Assembly (NCBI RefSeq): GCF_038003045.1
Contig: NZ_JBBOOK010000001.1
Location: 930,001 to 994,000 of the forward strand
DNA: 64,000 bases
Source of the DNA: Sporosarcina sp. FSL W7-1349
GTDB taxonomy: Bacteria > Bacillota > Bacilli > Bacillales_A > Planococcaceae
Direction of reading: 5' to 3'
In this document: positions 1-8,475 of the stretch, one piece after another
Position numbering within the stretch: the stretch's first letter is position 1
Layout: each line of letters opens with the position of its first letter
Program-made: the position numbers and the translations under genes
Notes under the pieces: generated by a model
The model's database searches: none
What the model saw: the letters and a program-made list of their open reading frames with translations, nothing else
Told to the model about the DNA's origin: nothing

Positions 1-31
1 TTTTCGGCTGTTGAGTTACGGGAGATTCCAT
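1..31 (-). CDS. 5' end of an unidentified gene running off the left edge
   Basis: A minus-strand ATG at 29-31 follows a near-perfect ribosome binding site (GAAGGAGG, about 7 bases upstream). Only about ten codons remain in the window, reading M-E-S-P-V-T-Q-Q-P-K. The gene has the same direction as the hydrolase upstream of it, whose stop lies 60 bases away, so the two may be co-transcribed. No product can be inferred from ten residues. Confidence 0.6.
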   Translation of the reverse strand, partial: MESPVTQQPK

Positions 32-91
32 GTCTTCCTCCTTCAAATGCAGTTCTCTCGAGGTATATTCCCGTTTACTCCAAACCTAAAC

Positions 92-850
92 CTATACTGT
101 GTGTTCTGCCAGCCACTTTTCCACGGTTTGATTGAACAAGTCCGGGCGGGCGATCGGAAATCCGTGGCCGATGTCGGGGACGAGAAGACAGTGCCAATCG
201 GGCCGAAGCGCAGTAAGTTGCTTAGCCGATTGGATGACGCTGTTCCGTTCTTTCATTCCGGCAGTGGCGAGGATGGAGGTCGAGCTGTTGGAAATCCCTT
301 TCGGAATAGAAAAGGATAGGTTTTCCCGCAACATGTCGATGAGTGTCTCGGCTTTCATTTTCACGCTATCTTCATAGTATCTATCGAAATACTCCCCATC
401 CAAATACAATTGCTTCGCTTGCAGCTTCGCGAAGGCCCGATTGCGGACGAGGGGCATCGTCATGCGGATGGACGGCCCGATGAACGGCCTCGCCCAAGTC
501 ATCGGACGAAGCAGTGCACTATTGACCATCGCAGTCTGAGCCAAATTCGGAGCTAGATTCAACATTTCCAATGCGATCTGCGCTCCGATGGAAAAGCCGA
601 TAATATGGACAGTTCGACCCGCCCTTTCGGTTTCAATCAAATCGATCAGCTCTTGCGCGTTATTCCGGATTGAAAACGTCCCTTCCTCGCTACGTACGCC
701 ATGCCCTTGCAATGTCGGCACAATGCAATGATAATCGCGGAAGTGGCTGACTTGCTTGTCCCACATCCATCCTCCGGCTCCGCCGCCATGGATGAATACG
801 AGAAGAGGTCCTTCCCCTATTTTTCCAAATTGTTCATAAAAGACCGCCAT
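92..850 (-). CDS. alpha/beta-fold hydrolase
   Basis: The 252-residue protein carries the hallmarks of a small serine hydrolase. An oxyanion-type HGGGAGG motif lies near residue 21, a nucleophile elbow G-F-S-I-G lies near residue 86, and a C-terminal GHGFP segment probably supplies the catalytic histidine. There is no signal peptide, so it should act in the cytoplasm. The ATG at 850 follows a GGGAG ribosome binding site. Length and motifs fit the esterase/epoxide-hydrolase-like superfamily, but the substrate cannot be read from the sequence. It is divergent from the erythromycin-esterase-family gene, with about 90 bases between the starts. Confidence 0.85.
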   Translation of the reverse strand: MAVFYEQFGKIGEGPLLVFIHGGGAGGWMWDKQVSHFRDYHCIVPTLQGHGVRSEEGTFSIRNNAQELIDLIETERAGRTVHIIGFSIGAQIALEMLNLAPNLAQTAMVNSALLRPMTWARPFIGPSIRMTMPLVRNRAFAKLQAKQLYLDGEYFDRYYEDSVKMKAETLIDMLRENLSFSIPKGISNSSTSILATAGMKERNSVIQSAKQLTALRPDWHCLLVPDIGHGFPIARPDLFNQTVEKWLAEHTV

Positions 851-941
851 CCGACCAACTCCCTATAATCGTTTTTTCGGAAATCCCATGGGTATACTAA
901 TTGTAACAAAAGGATCGATAGTGGAAGGAGACGGAGGCAAA

Positions 942-2195
942 TTGTCCAAAAAGCTAGTGAAGGCAATTCAATCGCACGCCCTCCCCCTGTATGAAGAATT
1001 GACGATCGATGCAATAATCGACGCAATCGGAGACGCCGAAATCGTCATGCTGGGAGAAGCTTCGCATGGGACATCGGAATTTTATACGGTCCGTGCGGAG
1101 CTGACGAAGCGTTTGATTCAGGAAAAAGGATTTTCAATCATTGCGGTCGAGGGCGATTGGCCTTCTGCGCAGGAAGTCAATCAGTATATCAAAGGGTTTT
1201 CGGTAAAGAAACGATCCACCACTGAACTGTTGACCGAGGCGTTTAACCGCTGGCCGACGTGGATGTGGGCGAACGAGGAGATTGAAGCGCTCATCAACTG
1301 GCTGAAAGATGAGAATGACCGACGGGAACCGGAGCGGATGGTCGGATTTTACGGCATTGATCTATACAGCCTTTATGAATCGATCGATGAAGTGCTGAAG
1401 TTTTTGGAGGAAAATCCATCGTTCGGGGTAGATTTGGAATTGGCCAAAAAGGCGTTTTCCTGCTTTGAGCCGTATAATCGAATGCCGGAACATTATGCGC
1501 TGTCGACCGCCCATTTTTCGGATGAGTGCATTCGCGAAGTATCAGAACTGCTCGTTTCCATACGAAACCATGCCGCCCGCTACGGTGAAGGACAGGAGGA
1601 AGACTTGAACCTTGCGATGAACGCATTGGTTGCCAAAAATGCAGAGTCGTATTACCGGGCGATGCTGAAAGAGGACGCCATTTCGTGGAATATCCGGGAT
1701 ACGCATATGGTCGAAGCGATTCAGAAGCTCAAGGAATATCATGGCGCTGGAGCGAAGGTGATTGTCTGGGAGCATAACACCCATATCGGCGATGCGTCCG
1801 AGACGTCGATGAAGAATGAGAACATGCTGAACGTCGGCCAATTGATACGGGAACAATACGGCAGGGACAATACGTATGCCATCGGATTCGGCACGTATGC
1901 CGGGACAGTCATCGCAGCTGAAAACTGGGGCGATCCATTGCAGCGAATGACCGTCCCTCCCGCCCGTTTTAATACGTGGGAAGGCCAGCTACATGCAGCG
2001 AGGGAGGAAGATAAAGTGCTCCTATTTAATGAAGGAAACCGTTCTTTATTTCAGGATTGGGTCGGCCACCGCGCCATCGGGGTCGTCTATCATCCCGAAT
2101 TTGAGGCGTACGGCAACTATGTCTCCTCCCGTATTAGCCACCGATACGACGCGTTCATTTATCTCGATGAAACAACAGCATTGAAACCGCTTTAA
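942..2195 (+). CDS. erythromycin esterase family protein
   Basis: This is an EreA/EreB-superfamily enzyme (Pfam Erythro_esteras type). It shows the family motifs G-E-A-S-H-G-T near the N-terminus, containing the catalytic histidine, then V-E-G-D-W and W-E-H-N-T-H-I-G-D. Family members hydrolyse macrolide lactones or have unknown physiological substrates, so resistance should not be assumed. The reading frame is open from an ATG at 888, but the TTG at 942 is a better start: it has GGAGG about 6 bases upstream, while the ATG at 888 lies before a TATACT (893-898) that looks like a -10 box. From the TTG the protein has 417 residues and no signal peptide. Confidence 0.85.
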   Translation: MSKKLVKAIQSHALPLYEELTIDAIIDAIGDAEIVMLGEASHGTSEFYTVRAELTKRLIQEKGFSIIAVEGDWPSAQEVNQYIKGFSVKKRSTTELLTEAFNRWPTWMWANEEIEALINWLKDENDRREPERMVGFYGIDLYSLYESIDEVLKFLEENPSFGVDLELAKKAFSCFEPYNRMPEHYALSTAHFSDECIREVSELLVSIRNHAARYGEGQEEDLNLAMNALVAKNAESYYRAMLKEDAISWNIRDTHMVEAIQKLKEYHGAGAKVIVWEHNTHIGDASETSMKNENMLNVGQLIREQYGRDNTYAIGFGTYAGTVIAAENWGDPLQRMTVPPARFNTWEGQLHAAREEDKVLLFNEGNRSLFQDWVGHRAIGVVYHPEFEAYGNYVSSRISHRYDAFIYLDETTALKPL

Positions 2196-2244
2196 GTGGA
2201 GATTCACGCAAACTGTCAGGGCGCGGAAAACAACCTCTCACACT

Positions 2245-2287
2245 TAAAAAACGCCTGTCCTTTCCTATTCGGAGAGACAGGCGTTTC
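2245..2287 (-). terminator. rho-independent terminator after the DUF1648 gene
   Basis: A 10-bp perfect stem, AACGCCTGTC (2250-2259) with GACAGGCGTT (2276-2285), is followed on the minus strand by six T residues. It begins at the stop codon of the minus-strand gene and can also stop plus-strand transcription from the esterase gene. Confidence 0.85.
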
Positions 2288-2780
2288 ACTTGATTTTTAT
2301 GCTGCGGTAAATGAAAAATCCCATGGAACCGAACAGGACGACGAGGAAAATAATCATGTCCCAGACGCCGCCGCTCAAATAACGACCGAATGCGTTCTGG
2401 ATAATTTTCCAAGTCATGTACGAAATGAAAAGAAGGATTTCATTTTTCATGACATGGATGAGCAAAATCGAGTTGCGGTACAAACGGGGTGCGTTTTCTT
2501 CTGTCAGCCCTTGGTAATTATGAGTTTCGGGATGCTTCTCGACGAACGACAGTACAATCCACAGGAACGCGCCGATTCCCGGCAACAGGAACAGGAAGCC
2601 TTTATGGCCCCAACCGTCGATTTCCCCCGTCATATTGAAATGGATCGGCACTTCCGCGGGCAAGGCGGGCCATGCAAACAGGCCATAGATGACCGCCGCC
2701 AAAAAAACACCCAATGTGAATCGGTCAAACCATTTCTCCCACCGCGTCTTCGGAATTTCCAATTTAGGCGGATTCGTCAT
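2286..2780 (-). CDS. DUF1648 domain membrane protein
   Basis: The 164-residue protein has four predicted membrane segments. Between the first and second sits the DUF1648 signature (P-A-L-P-A-E-V-P-I-H-F-N followed by G-E-I-D-G-W-G). This domain is found in SdpI-like and other small Firmicutes membrane proteins, and its molecular role here is unknown. An upstream ATG at 2807 is possible. The ATG at 2780 is preferred because AGGAGGG lies 5 bases before it. The gene follows the lipoprotein gene by 16 bases, so the two form an operon ending at the hairpin at 2250-2285. Confidence 0.8.
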   Translation of the reverse strand: MTNPPKLEIPKTRWEKWFDRFTLGVFLAAVIYGLFAWPALPAEVPIHFNMTGEIDGWGHKGFLFLLPGIGAFLWIVLSFVEKHPETHNYQGLTEENAPRLYRNSILLIHVMKNEILLFISYMTWKIIQNAFGRYLSGGVWDMIIFLVVLFGSMGFFIYRSIKIK

Positions 2781-2796
2781 CGGTCTGCCCTCCTGT

Positions 2797-3393
2797 CTAT
2801 TTTCCAATCGCTTTCTTTAGGATATCGAACACTTCTTCAAATGTTGAACCGCCGTCTGGTACAGTCCCTTCGAATGTTGTCGTAGTAACATCGACCACTG
2901 CTACGTTCAGTGTATGACTCTCCTCTGATTTTATTGTGCGATCGATTGTGCTGAACAGCAATTCTTGCTGATTCCCATCCGTTAATTTGAAAATGAAGGC
3001 CGGATTCCAGTGAAAAGGGGACCGGCTAATCGGTTTTTCTCCATCATGGTCATAGTCCGGAAAGTATTCCAGCAGCTCGGCTTTTACTCCTTCGTCGATT
3101 TCATACGTCTCCGCAGGATCCAGCAAATTCACTTGGAACTGCCCGCGGGCTGTCTCACCGTTCATCAATTCGAATGTCATCGTCTCAAATTGGTAAAGCT
3201 GCTTCGTTTGTTTGTTTTCTTCCGGCTCTTCTTTTGACTCTGTTGATTTTACGATTTCCTCTTCCGCTAGTACCTCCACTTTATCTACCGGTTTCTCATC
3301 GGCTGCCGCTTCATTTACATCTTGCGCGCCGCACCCTGCCAGCACTGCCAAGCTTAGAATAAATGCTGGAATTATTCTCACTTTTATTCCCAT
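2797..3393 (-). CDS. predicted lipoprotein of unknown function
   Basis: The 198-residue protein starts with a basic n-region, a hydrophobic stretch and a lipobox L-A-G-C (Cys21), so it should be lipid-anchored outside the membrane. An acidic, Glu/Lys-rich linker (about residues 22-70) leads to a globular domain of about 125 residues rich in beta-like segments, which I do not recognise. It sits 16 bases upstream of the DUF1648 membrane protein and is probably co-transcribed with it. Confidence 0.75.
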   Translation of the reverse strand: MGIKVRIIPAFILSLAVLAGCGAQDVNEAAADEKPVDKVEVLAEEEIVKSTESKEEPEENKQTKQLYQFETMTFELMNGETARGQFQVNLLDPAETYEIDEGVKAELLEYFPDYDHDGEKPISRSPFHWNPAFIFKLTDGNQQELLFSTIDRTIKSEESHTLNVAVVDVTTTTFEGTVPDGGSTFEEVFDILKKAIGK

Positions 3394-3729
3394 CCCTCAT
3401 GCTTGTTTTTCCCATTTTACCATAACGTCCCTATCGGTGGATGTGCCCTTTGTCAATGAATGAAATAGGCCAAGGTCTTAGAAAGCTCATTTTCCCTGAA
3501 GTTGTCCTACGATAAAAACATCAGTTGAAGGATGGATAATTCAACAAATGGGCCAAATATTTTATAGCACCTTCTGGCACATGGCATAATGTAACCAGAA
3601 CGAAAGCGGATAATGAAGCTATTGGGCCAAATTGTTGAAGAATAAGTTGGCCCTGCATAAGTGTGCATAATAAGTCGGATAGATTATTTCATTTCTTGCT
3701 ATTCTATTGATGTAAGGGAGGTCATTACA
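3394..3729. other. intergenic region, no gene seen
   Basis: The stretch holds the divergent upstream regions of the lipoprotein gene and the AraC-type gene. It is AT-rich and contains two short GGGCCAAAT-like segments (near 3549 and 3624), the second followed by TTGTTGAAGAATAAG. Related pieces occur near 51885 and 52290 and look like worn copies of a dispersed sequence. No open frame with a ribosome binding site was found. Confidence 0.6.
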
Positions 3730-4602
3730 GTGAATTCACTTAAAAACATGAATGATGCTTTGAGCTTTATTGAAGAAAATCTTACCAATCGAATTGACAG
3801 TCGTGAAGTAGCAAAGCGGGCATTATGTTCAGAGTATCACTTTAAACGAATGTTTTCCTATTTGGCAGGTGTAACGCTATCGGAGTATATACGGAGAAGG
3901 CGACTCACGCTTGCAGCTTTTGAGCTGAACGATAGCAATCTCAGGATTATTGATATTGCCATTAAATACGGATACAATTCTCCGGATTCTTTTACGAGGG
4001 CTTTTCAAAACCTTCATGGGATAACACCATCAGAAGCCAGAAATAATGGTCACACAATAAAAGCCTATCCACGAATGACCTTCCAGTTATCAATTAAAGG
4101 AGGAACTGCAATGAACTATCGAATTGAAGAAAAAGAGGCATTTAGCATCATTGGAATTAATAAAAGAGTTTCGATTATTTTCAACGGAGTTAATCCGGAA
4201 ATAGCTTCTATGTGGGAAAGTTTAGATGGTGAAACGATAAATAAACTTAAAAAACTTTCTAATGTGGAACCTTTGGGACTGCTCAGTGCATCTATAAACT
4301 TTGCAGAAGGTCGAATGCAGGAAAAAGGGGGGCTTGATCATTATATCGGTGTTGCAACAACAAACGAATGTCCTAATAACTTCACCCAACTTGATGTTCC
4401 TGCTCTAACATGGGCTGTATTTGAATCGGTTGGAACATTTCCTGAAACTTTACAGGATATCTGGGGCCGTATTTATTCCGAATGGTTCCCGTCTTCAAAT
4501 TACGAGCAAGCAGAAGGTCCTGAAATTTTATGGAATGAAAATAAGGATACAAGCTCGCCAATATTTAAGAGTGAAATATGGATACCCGTCATAGAAAAAT
4601 AA
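3730..4602 (+). CDS. AraC-type transcriptional regulator with GyrI-like effector domain
   Basis: The protein has about 290 residues. The N-terminal 100 residues form two AraC-type helix-turn-helix motifs (E-Y-H-F-K-R-M-F in the first, [13 protein letters not shown] in the second). The remainder, from about residue 125, resembles the GyrI-like/AraC effector-binding domain that binds small amphipathic ligands. The GTG start at 3730 is preferred because GGGAGG lies about 8 bases upstream; the frame is open from 3661 but that ATG lacks such a site. The gene is clearly more AT-rich than its neighbours, which suggests recent transfer. Nothing in the immediate neighbourhood shows its target. Confidence 0.85.
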   Translation: MNSLKNMNDALSFIEENLTNRIDSREVAKRALCSEYHFKRMFSYLAGVTLSEYIRRRRLTLAAFELNDSNLRIIDIAIKYGYNSPDSFTRAFQNLHGITPSEARNNGHTIKAYPRMTFQLSIKGGTAMNYRIEEKEAFSIIGINKRVSIIFNGVNPEIASMWESLDGETINKLKKLSNVEPLGLLSASINFAEGRMQEKGGLDHYIGVATTNECPNNFTQLDVPALTWAVFESVGTFPETLQDIWGRIYSEWFPSSNYEQAEGPEILWNENKDTSSPIFKSEIWIPVIEK

Positions 4603-4704
4603 CAATGGAATATTAACTAATAATGCTCAAATTCTAACAGAATATATGGCAAGTAAAAACGCACAAACGTGAAGTGACCCCAAAAAGTTGGACAGTGTAT
4701 TTAT

Positions 4705-5499
4705 TTAAGCTGCGCGTTGGGCAAGAGTTCGATATTGTACTGGACTCTTGCCTTTTAATTTTGACTTGATACGCTTGTTATTATAGTAATTCATATATTC
4801 TTCAAGTTCTTTTTTAAAATGATCAACACTTTCAAATTTATTTAAATAAAGAAATTCAGACTTCATAATCCCAAAGAAGTTCTCAATCACAGCGTTGTCA
4901 TAACAGTTCCCCTTACGGGACATACTCTGTGTTATTCCTTGTTCTTTTAAGGCATGGCGATACTGTTTCATTTGGTAATGCCACCCCTGGTCTGAATGAA
5001 GAATCAGTTCATCCTCATCCGTCAATCGCTCAAAAGACTTCTCTAACATATCTGATACCAGTGAGTAAGTTGGCCTGGAACCCAGAGTGTATGTGATGAT
5101 TTCACCATTAAATAAATCAAGAATAGGAGATAGATAGAGCTTCTCTCCGAATAACTTAAACTCTGTGATATCTGTTACCCATTTTTGATTTGGCTTTTTG
5201 GCATTGAAATCACGATCTAACACATTTGGTGCTATCTTCCCAACCTGCCCTTTATACGAACGATATTTCTTCATACGGACAACACATTTCAAGCCTAATT
5301 CCTTCATTAATCGCTGCACTTTTTTATGATTCACTTTATATCCTTTGTTTTCTAACTCATCCTTGATACGACGATAGCCGTAACGGCCTTTGTGTTCATG
5401 ATATATTGACTGAATCATTTCCTTTAACTCCGTATCCTTGTCTGGACGATTTAATTGATCCATCCAGTAATAGTAGGTACTGCGGGGTATACCAGCCAA
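4705..5499 (-). CDS. IS3-family transposase OrfB (DDE integrase domain)
   Basis: The catalytic half of the transposase, 264 residues as read from the TTG at 5499. It has the HTH_21-like start followed by an rve/DDE integrase core: W-V-T-D-I-T-E-F gives the first Asp, L-H-S-D-Q-G-W the second, and N-A-V-I-E-N-F-F the Glu. The same frame is open upstream to the slippery AAAAAAG inside orfA, so the product is most likely made as an OrfAB fusion by -1 frameshifting and not from its own start. Confidence 0.92.
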   Translation of the reverse strand: MAGIPRSTYYYWMDQLNRPDKDTELKEMIQSIYHEHKGRYGYRRIKDELENKGYKVNHKKVQRLMKELGLKCVVRMKKYRSYKGQVGKIAPNVLDRDFNAKKPNQKWVTDITEFKLFGEKLYLSPILDLFNGEIITYTLGSRPTYSLVSDMLEKSFERLTDEDELILHSDQGWHYQMKQYRHALKEQGITQSMSRKGNCYDNAVIENFFGIMKSEFLYLNKFESVDHFKKELEEYMNYYNNKRIKSKLKGKSPVQYRTLAQRAA

Positions 5500-5543
5500 C
5501 TTTATAAGTGCTTTAACCGGGAATTTTAGCCTTAGTTCATAGA

Positions 5544-6068
5544 TTACTCTCGCTTTATCTTGCTTGGTGATTTTTCCTTGTTTTGAACTAAGGCATTCAA
5601 CTTTTTTAGATACTCATTCTCCATTCGTAATCGTGACACTTCGGCTTGTAAAGCTTCGACAGCATCGTCTTTTGGAGACTGGTTATTTTGTTTCTTTTGG
5701 GATTCTTCTTTCATGGATGGACGCCCCTTTTTCTTAGAAGTGAGGGCGTCTACTCCACCTTTTTCAAAAAGGATCCTCCAAGCTCTTATCGTTGCTGGAG
5801 AGGAAATGTTAAAGATCACAGCTGTTTCATTTGGTGACGTCCCATTATCACTCATGTAATTAAGTACATCCAGTTTAAACTGTAAGGAGTAATTTGTGTA
5901 GTTTTTCTTCATTAAACCCTTTATTCCATGAGCTTGATATTGCTTTACCCAGTTCATCACTACGCTTACAGATGTTCCAATTGACCTTTCGATTGAAATA
6001 TAACTTTCTCCGCCTTCCAAATACCGTTTAACAACCGATAGTTTATAATCAAGCGTATATTTTGCCAT
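5544..6068 (-). CDS. IS3-family transposase OrfA (helix-turn-helix subunit)
   Basis: The 174-residue protein has two helix-turn-helix segments for binding the element ends and a C-terminal leucine-zipper-like coiled coil (about residues 140-165, beginning V-E-A-L-Q-A-E-V-S-R-L). This is the standard layout of IS150-group OrfA. It ends shortly after the slippery sequence that links it to orfB. The start ATG lies just inside the right inverted repeat. Confidence 0.9.
   Translation of the reverse strand: MAKYTLDYKLSVVKRYLEGGESYISIERSIGTSVSVVMNWVKQYQAHGIKGLMKKNYTNYSLQFKLDVLNYMSDNGTSPNETAVIFNISSPATIRAWRILFEKGGVDALTSKKKGRPSMKEESQKKQNNQSPKDDAVEALQAEVSRLRMENEYLKKLNALVQNKEKSPSKIKRE
5601..5607 (-). 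promoter_or_regulatory. programmed -1 frameshift site A_AAA_AAG
   Basis: On the minus strand the orfA codons CTA-AAA-AAG contain the heptamer AAAAAAG, the canonical IS150-type slippery sequence. After a -1 slip the frame runs without a stop through V-E-C-L-S-S-K into OrfB. I checked this frame codon by codon to the annotated OrfB region. Confidence 0.85.
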
Positions 6069-6220
6069 AGAAAAACTGCACCTCCAATTGTTAGATTGTG
6101 TCCAACAATTGGGGTGCAGTTCAACGTAATGTGCGTTTTTTCATTTGCTCTTTTCTACTGGAATTCCGTATTAAAAACAATAGATTGCATTTAGGTTTTT
6201 TCCCCCATCAACCGAACCAA

Positions 6221-7021
6221 TTAGACGACAACCCCTTGCGCTTCTTTTGCCTTACCGTTAAACCTACCAAGGAAGTCTTGGAGCCGTTCGCTTTTCGGAT
6301 TAACGAGAATATCGGTCGGATGGCCTTCCTCTTCGATGACGCCTTCATTTAGGAAGAGGACGCGGTCTGCGATATCGAGGGCGAAATCCATTTCATGCGT
6401 GACGAGGATCATCGCCATCTCCCCCTCCTTCGCGAGATCGCGGATCACTTCCAGCACTTCCCCGACGAGTTCCGGGTCCAAGGCGGATGTCACTTCATCG
6501 AACAGCATCACTTTCGGACGCATCATAAGCGCTCGCGCCATGGCGACCCGCTGTTTCTGGCCGCCGGATAGCTGGCTCGGATACAAATCAATCTTTTCTC
6601 CGAGCCCGACCTTCTCCAGCATTTCCACTGCTGTTTCGCGAACGGTCTCCTTGCTTTCATTTTTGACGATGACAGGTGCCAGCATGCAGTTTTCGAGGAT
6701 CGTCATATGCGGAAACAGGTTGAAATGTTGGAATACCATGCCGATGTCTCCGCGGATTTCGCGGAGGTGTTTTTCATCTGCTGTCACCCATTCCCCCTTT
6801 TTCTCCATCTGCCATAAATTCCGGCCATCCACTTCGATTTTCCCGGACGTCGGCTGCTCCAACGTCATTAGCATCCGGATGATTGTCGTTTTCCCGGAGC
6901 CGCTTGGGCCGATGAGGGCGACCTTTTCAGCAGGCTGGATATCGAGGTCGATCCCTTTCAAGACGTCCACCTCTCCGAAAGATTTGCGGATATTTTTATA
7001 TTGCACGATCGGTTCACTCAT
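6221..7021 (-). CDS. ehuA: ectoine-type ABC importer, ATP-binding protein
   Basis: The 266-residue polar amino-acid-type ABC ATPase has Walker [10 protein letters not shown] (about residue 38), Q-loop V-F-Q-H-F, signature [15 protein letters not shown] and Walker B M-L-F-D-E followed by the H-loop V-T-H-E-M. It is the last gene of a four-gene importer operon with two permeases and a binding protein. The binding protein points to ectoine/hydroxyectoine, so EhuA is the best name. The family is hard to split by eye, and another compatible solute or amino acid is possible. Confidence 0.8.
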   Translation of the reverse strand: MSEPIVQYKNIRKSFGEVDVLKGIDLDIQPAEKVALIGPSGSGKTTIIRMLMTLEQPTSGKIEVDGRNLWQMEKKGEWVTADEKHLREIRGDIGMVFQHFNLFPHMTILENCMLAPVIVKNESKETVRETAVEMLEKVGLGEKIDLYPSQLSGGQKQRVAMARALMMRPKVMLFDEVTSALDPELVGEVLEVIRDLAKEGEMAMILVTHEMDFALDIADRVLFLNEGVIEEEGHPTDILVNPKSERLQDFLGRFNGKAKEAQGVVV

Positions 7022-7045
7022 GGAACCCCCTCCTTTACACTATCT

Positions 7046-7732
7046 TCATAACGTAGCGGTCTTTTTATCAAACCGCCGATTGTACTTTTTCTCCATCTTC
7101 GAAATGAGCAACGCGGATGGATAACTCAACAGCAAGAAGAACAGCGCAACGACCGTCAACGGTTCGACGTATTTATAATATTGAGCGCCGTAATCATTGG
7201 CGATATGGAGCATCGCCACAACACCGATTGTCGACGCCAGCGGTACTTCTTTGAACATGATAATCAAATAGTTGCCAAGCATCGGAATCGTTGGCGGAAT
7301 GGCTTGCGGTAAAACAATCTTCAGCCATTTTTGGCGCGTCGATAAATTTAACGCAGTCGCCGCTTCCCACTGACCTTTATCGACCGACTCGATGCCGGAC
7401 CGGTACACTTCCGCCATATACGTACTGAAATGAATGCCAAGTCCAAGAATGGCTGCGACGAACGGATTGAGCGTCACCCCGACGACTGGCACCATCGGCC
7501 ATGCGTAATACAAGAAAAATAATTGAATCAGCGGTGGTGTAGATCGGATGAATTCTGCAATCCAACTGAACAGCCAACGAATCCCGCTCACTGGTATGCG
7601 ATATAGAAACACCCAGACAAAGCCAAAGATGGCCGCGAATACATAACTGGCAATCGTCAAGCCGAGCGTAATCCATAACCCTTTGAAAATAAGCGGTATG
7701 ACTTCAAAAAAGACATTCCAATCCCAAGTCAT
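7046..7732 (-). CDS. ehuD: ectoine-type ABC importer permease
   Basis: A 228-residue polar amino-acid-type permease (HisM/GlnP family) with about five membrane segments and the ATPase-contact EAA loop E-A-A-T-A-L-N-L-S near residue 124. The start overlaps the preceding permease gene by 4 bases (ATGA), so the two are translationally coupled and should form a heterodimeric channel. The ATPase gene follows after 24 bases. Confidence 0.8.
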   Translation of the reverse strand: MTWDWNVFFEVIPLIFKGLWITLGLTIASYVFAAIFGFVWVFLYRIPVSGIRWLFSWIAEFIRSTPPLIQLFFLYYAWPMVPVVGVTLNPFVAAILGLGIHFSTYMAEVYRSGIESVDKGQWEAATALNLSTRQKWLKIVLPQAIPPTIPMLGNYLIIMFKEVPLASTIGVVAMLHIANDYGAQYYKYVEPLTVVALFFLLLSYPSALLISKMEKKYNRRFDKKTATL

Positions 7733-8391
7733 CCGTGCGCCACCCCTTTCTTCGACACTTTCTCCATCTTTCTAGTAAACGCGATCAATGGCAGGGCGAG
7801 CACGAAGTACATGACGAGAAGAAGGATGTAGACAACTGGCGCTTCTGCCAGATGGGTGCTTCGGTAAATATTGCCGTAGTACAACAGATCTGTCAGTCCG
7901 ATCAACGACACGAGCGAAGTGGCTTTCAAAATTTGAATGAGGTAGTTTCCGTATTCCGGCAACATCATGCGGACTGCTTGGGGAATGATGATGTGGCGCA
8001 TGCGTTGGAACTTCGACAGATTCAAGGCAGTGGCGGCTTCCGTTTGTCCGGGGGCAACCGCCAGGATGGAGCTTCTGACAACTTCAGACATATACGCCCC
8101 GTAATTGAGGGAGATGGCTAGCACCGCTGTCCAAATATCGCTTCCGAGATGGATGCCGAACAAGCCGGGGAGGGCGTATGAAAACCAGAATAATTGCACG
8201 ATGAGCGAAGTGCCCCGAAATATTTCAACGTAAAATCCAGTGAATCCCGTCAGCAGACGGTTCGAAGAGATTCGGGACAATCCTGCCACAAAGGCGATTA
8301 TACTGGAGCAAATAATGGATAACATTAAGACAAGCAAGGTTACTTTCAACCCGTTTGATAACTCAAGGGCTATTTCCGTTATGGAACTCAC
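7729..8391 (-). CDS. ehuC: ectoine-type ABC importer permease
   Basis: The first of two permeases, about 220 residues with five predicted membrane helices and an EAA loop (E-A-A-T-A-L-N-L-S-K). The GTG at 8391 is chosen because GGAG lies 7 bases upstream; a TTG three bases earlier is also in frame. It lies 80 bases downstream of the binding-protein gene, separated by a strong RNA hairpin, and overlaps the next permease gene. Confidence 0.8.
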   Translation of the reverse strand: MSSITEIALELSNGLKVTLLVLMLSIICSSIIAFVAGLSRISSNRLLTGFTGFYVEIFRGTSLIVQLFWFSYALPGLFGIHLGSDIWTAVLAISLNYGAYMSEVVRSSILAVAPGQTEAATALNLSKFQRMRHIIIPQAVRMMLPEYGNYLIQILKATSLVSLIGLTDLLYYGNIYRSTHLAEAPVVYILLLVMYFVLALPLIAFTRKMEKVSKKGVAHG

Positions 8392-8418
8392 CAAATCACT
8401 CCAAATACCATTCTTTTT

Positions 8419-8475
8419 TAAGGAGGTTCAGGGCTCCCCTTTCATCCGACGAGGCCCTGAAACGACCTCCTCTTT
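8419..8475 (-). promoter_or_regulatory. intercistronic RNA hairpin between ehuB and ehuC
   Basis: On the minus strand AGGAGG and TCAGGGC pair with GCCCTGA and ACCTCCT across an apical loop of about 19 bases. It starts at the ehuB stop codon and is followed by TTAAAAAAG instead of a T run, so it is not a standard terminator. Such hairpins after binding-protein genes commonly stabilise the upstream mRNA so that more binding protein than permease is made; that role here is inference. Confidence 0.6.

Larger units (their letters stand above)
4670..6123 (-). mobile_element. IS3-family (IS150-like) insertion sequence
   Basis: The element is 1454 bp long. It begins with TGAAGTGACCCC (4670 on) and ends with the inverted counterpart GGGGTGCAGTTCA (to 6123). 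The 25-bp ends match at about 19 positions, including an inner TTGGACA. A 3-bp direct repeat ACG flanks it (4667-4669 and 6124-6126), as expected for IS3-family transposition. It carries orfA and orfB on the minus strand with a frameshift signal between them. All parts look intact, so it may be active. Confidence 0.92.
4655..6140. terminator. terminator hairpin split by an insertion sequence
   Basis: The left arm AAAAACGCACA (4655-4665) and the right arm TGTGCGTTTTT (6130-6140) are perfect inverted complements. They now lie on opposite sides of the IS150-like element. Removing the element and one copy of its ACG target duplication gives an 11-bp stem with a 7-base loop flanked by A and T runs, a typical bidirectional terminator between the AraC-type gene and the ehu operon. 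Confidence 0.8.

Noticed and set aside
888..941. N-terminal extension of the erythromycin-esterase-family protein from ATG 888
   Set aside because: The ATG lies before a TATACT -10-like box and lacks a ribosome binding site, while the TTG at 942 has GGAGG at the right distance.
2196..2885. 229-residue plus-strand frame
   Set aside because: It runs antisense across the DUF1648 and lipoprotein genes, which have signal peptide, domain and ribosome binding sites. The frame has no start signal.
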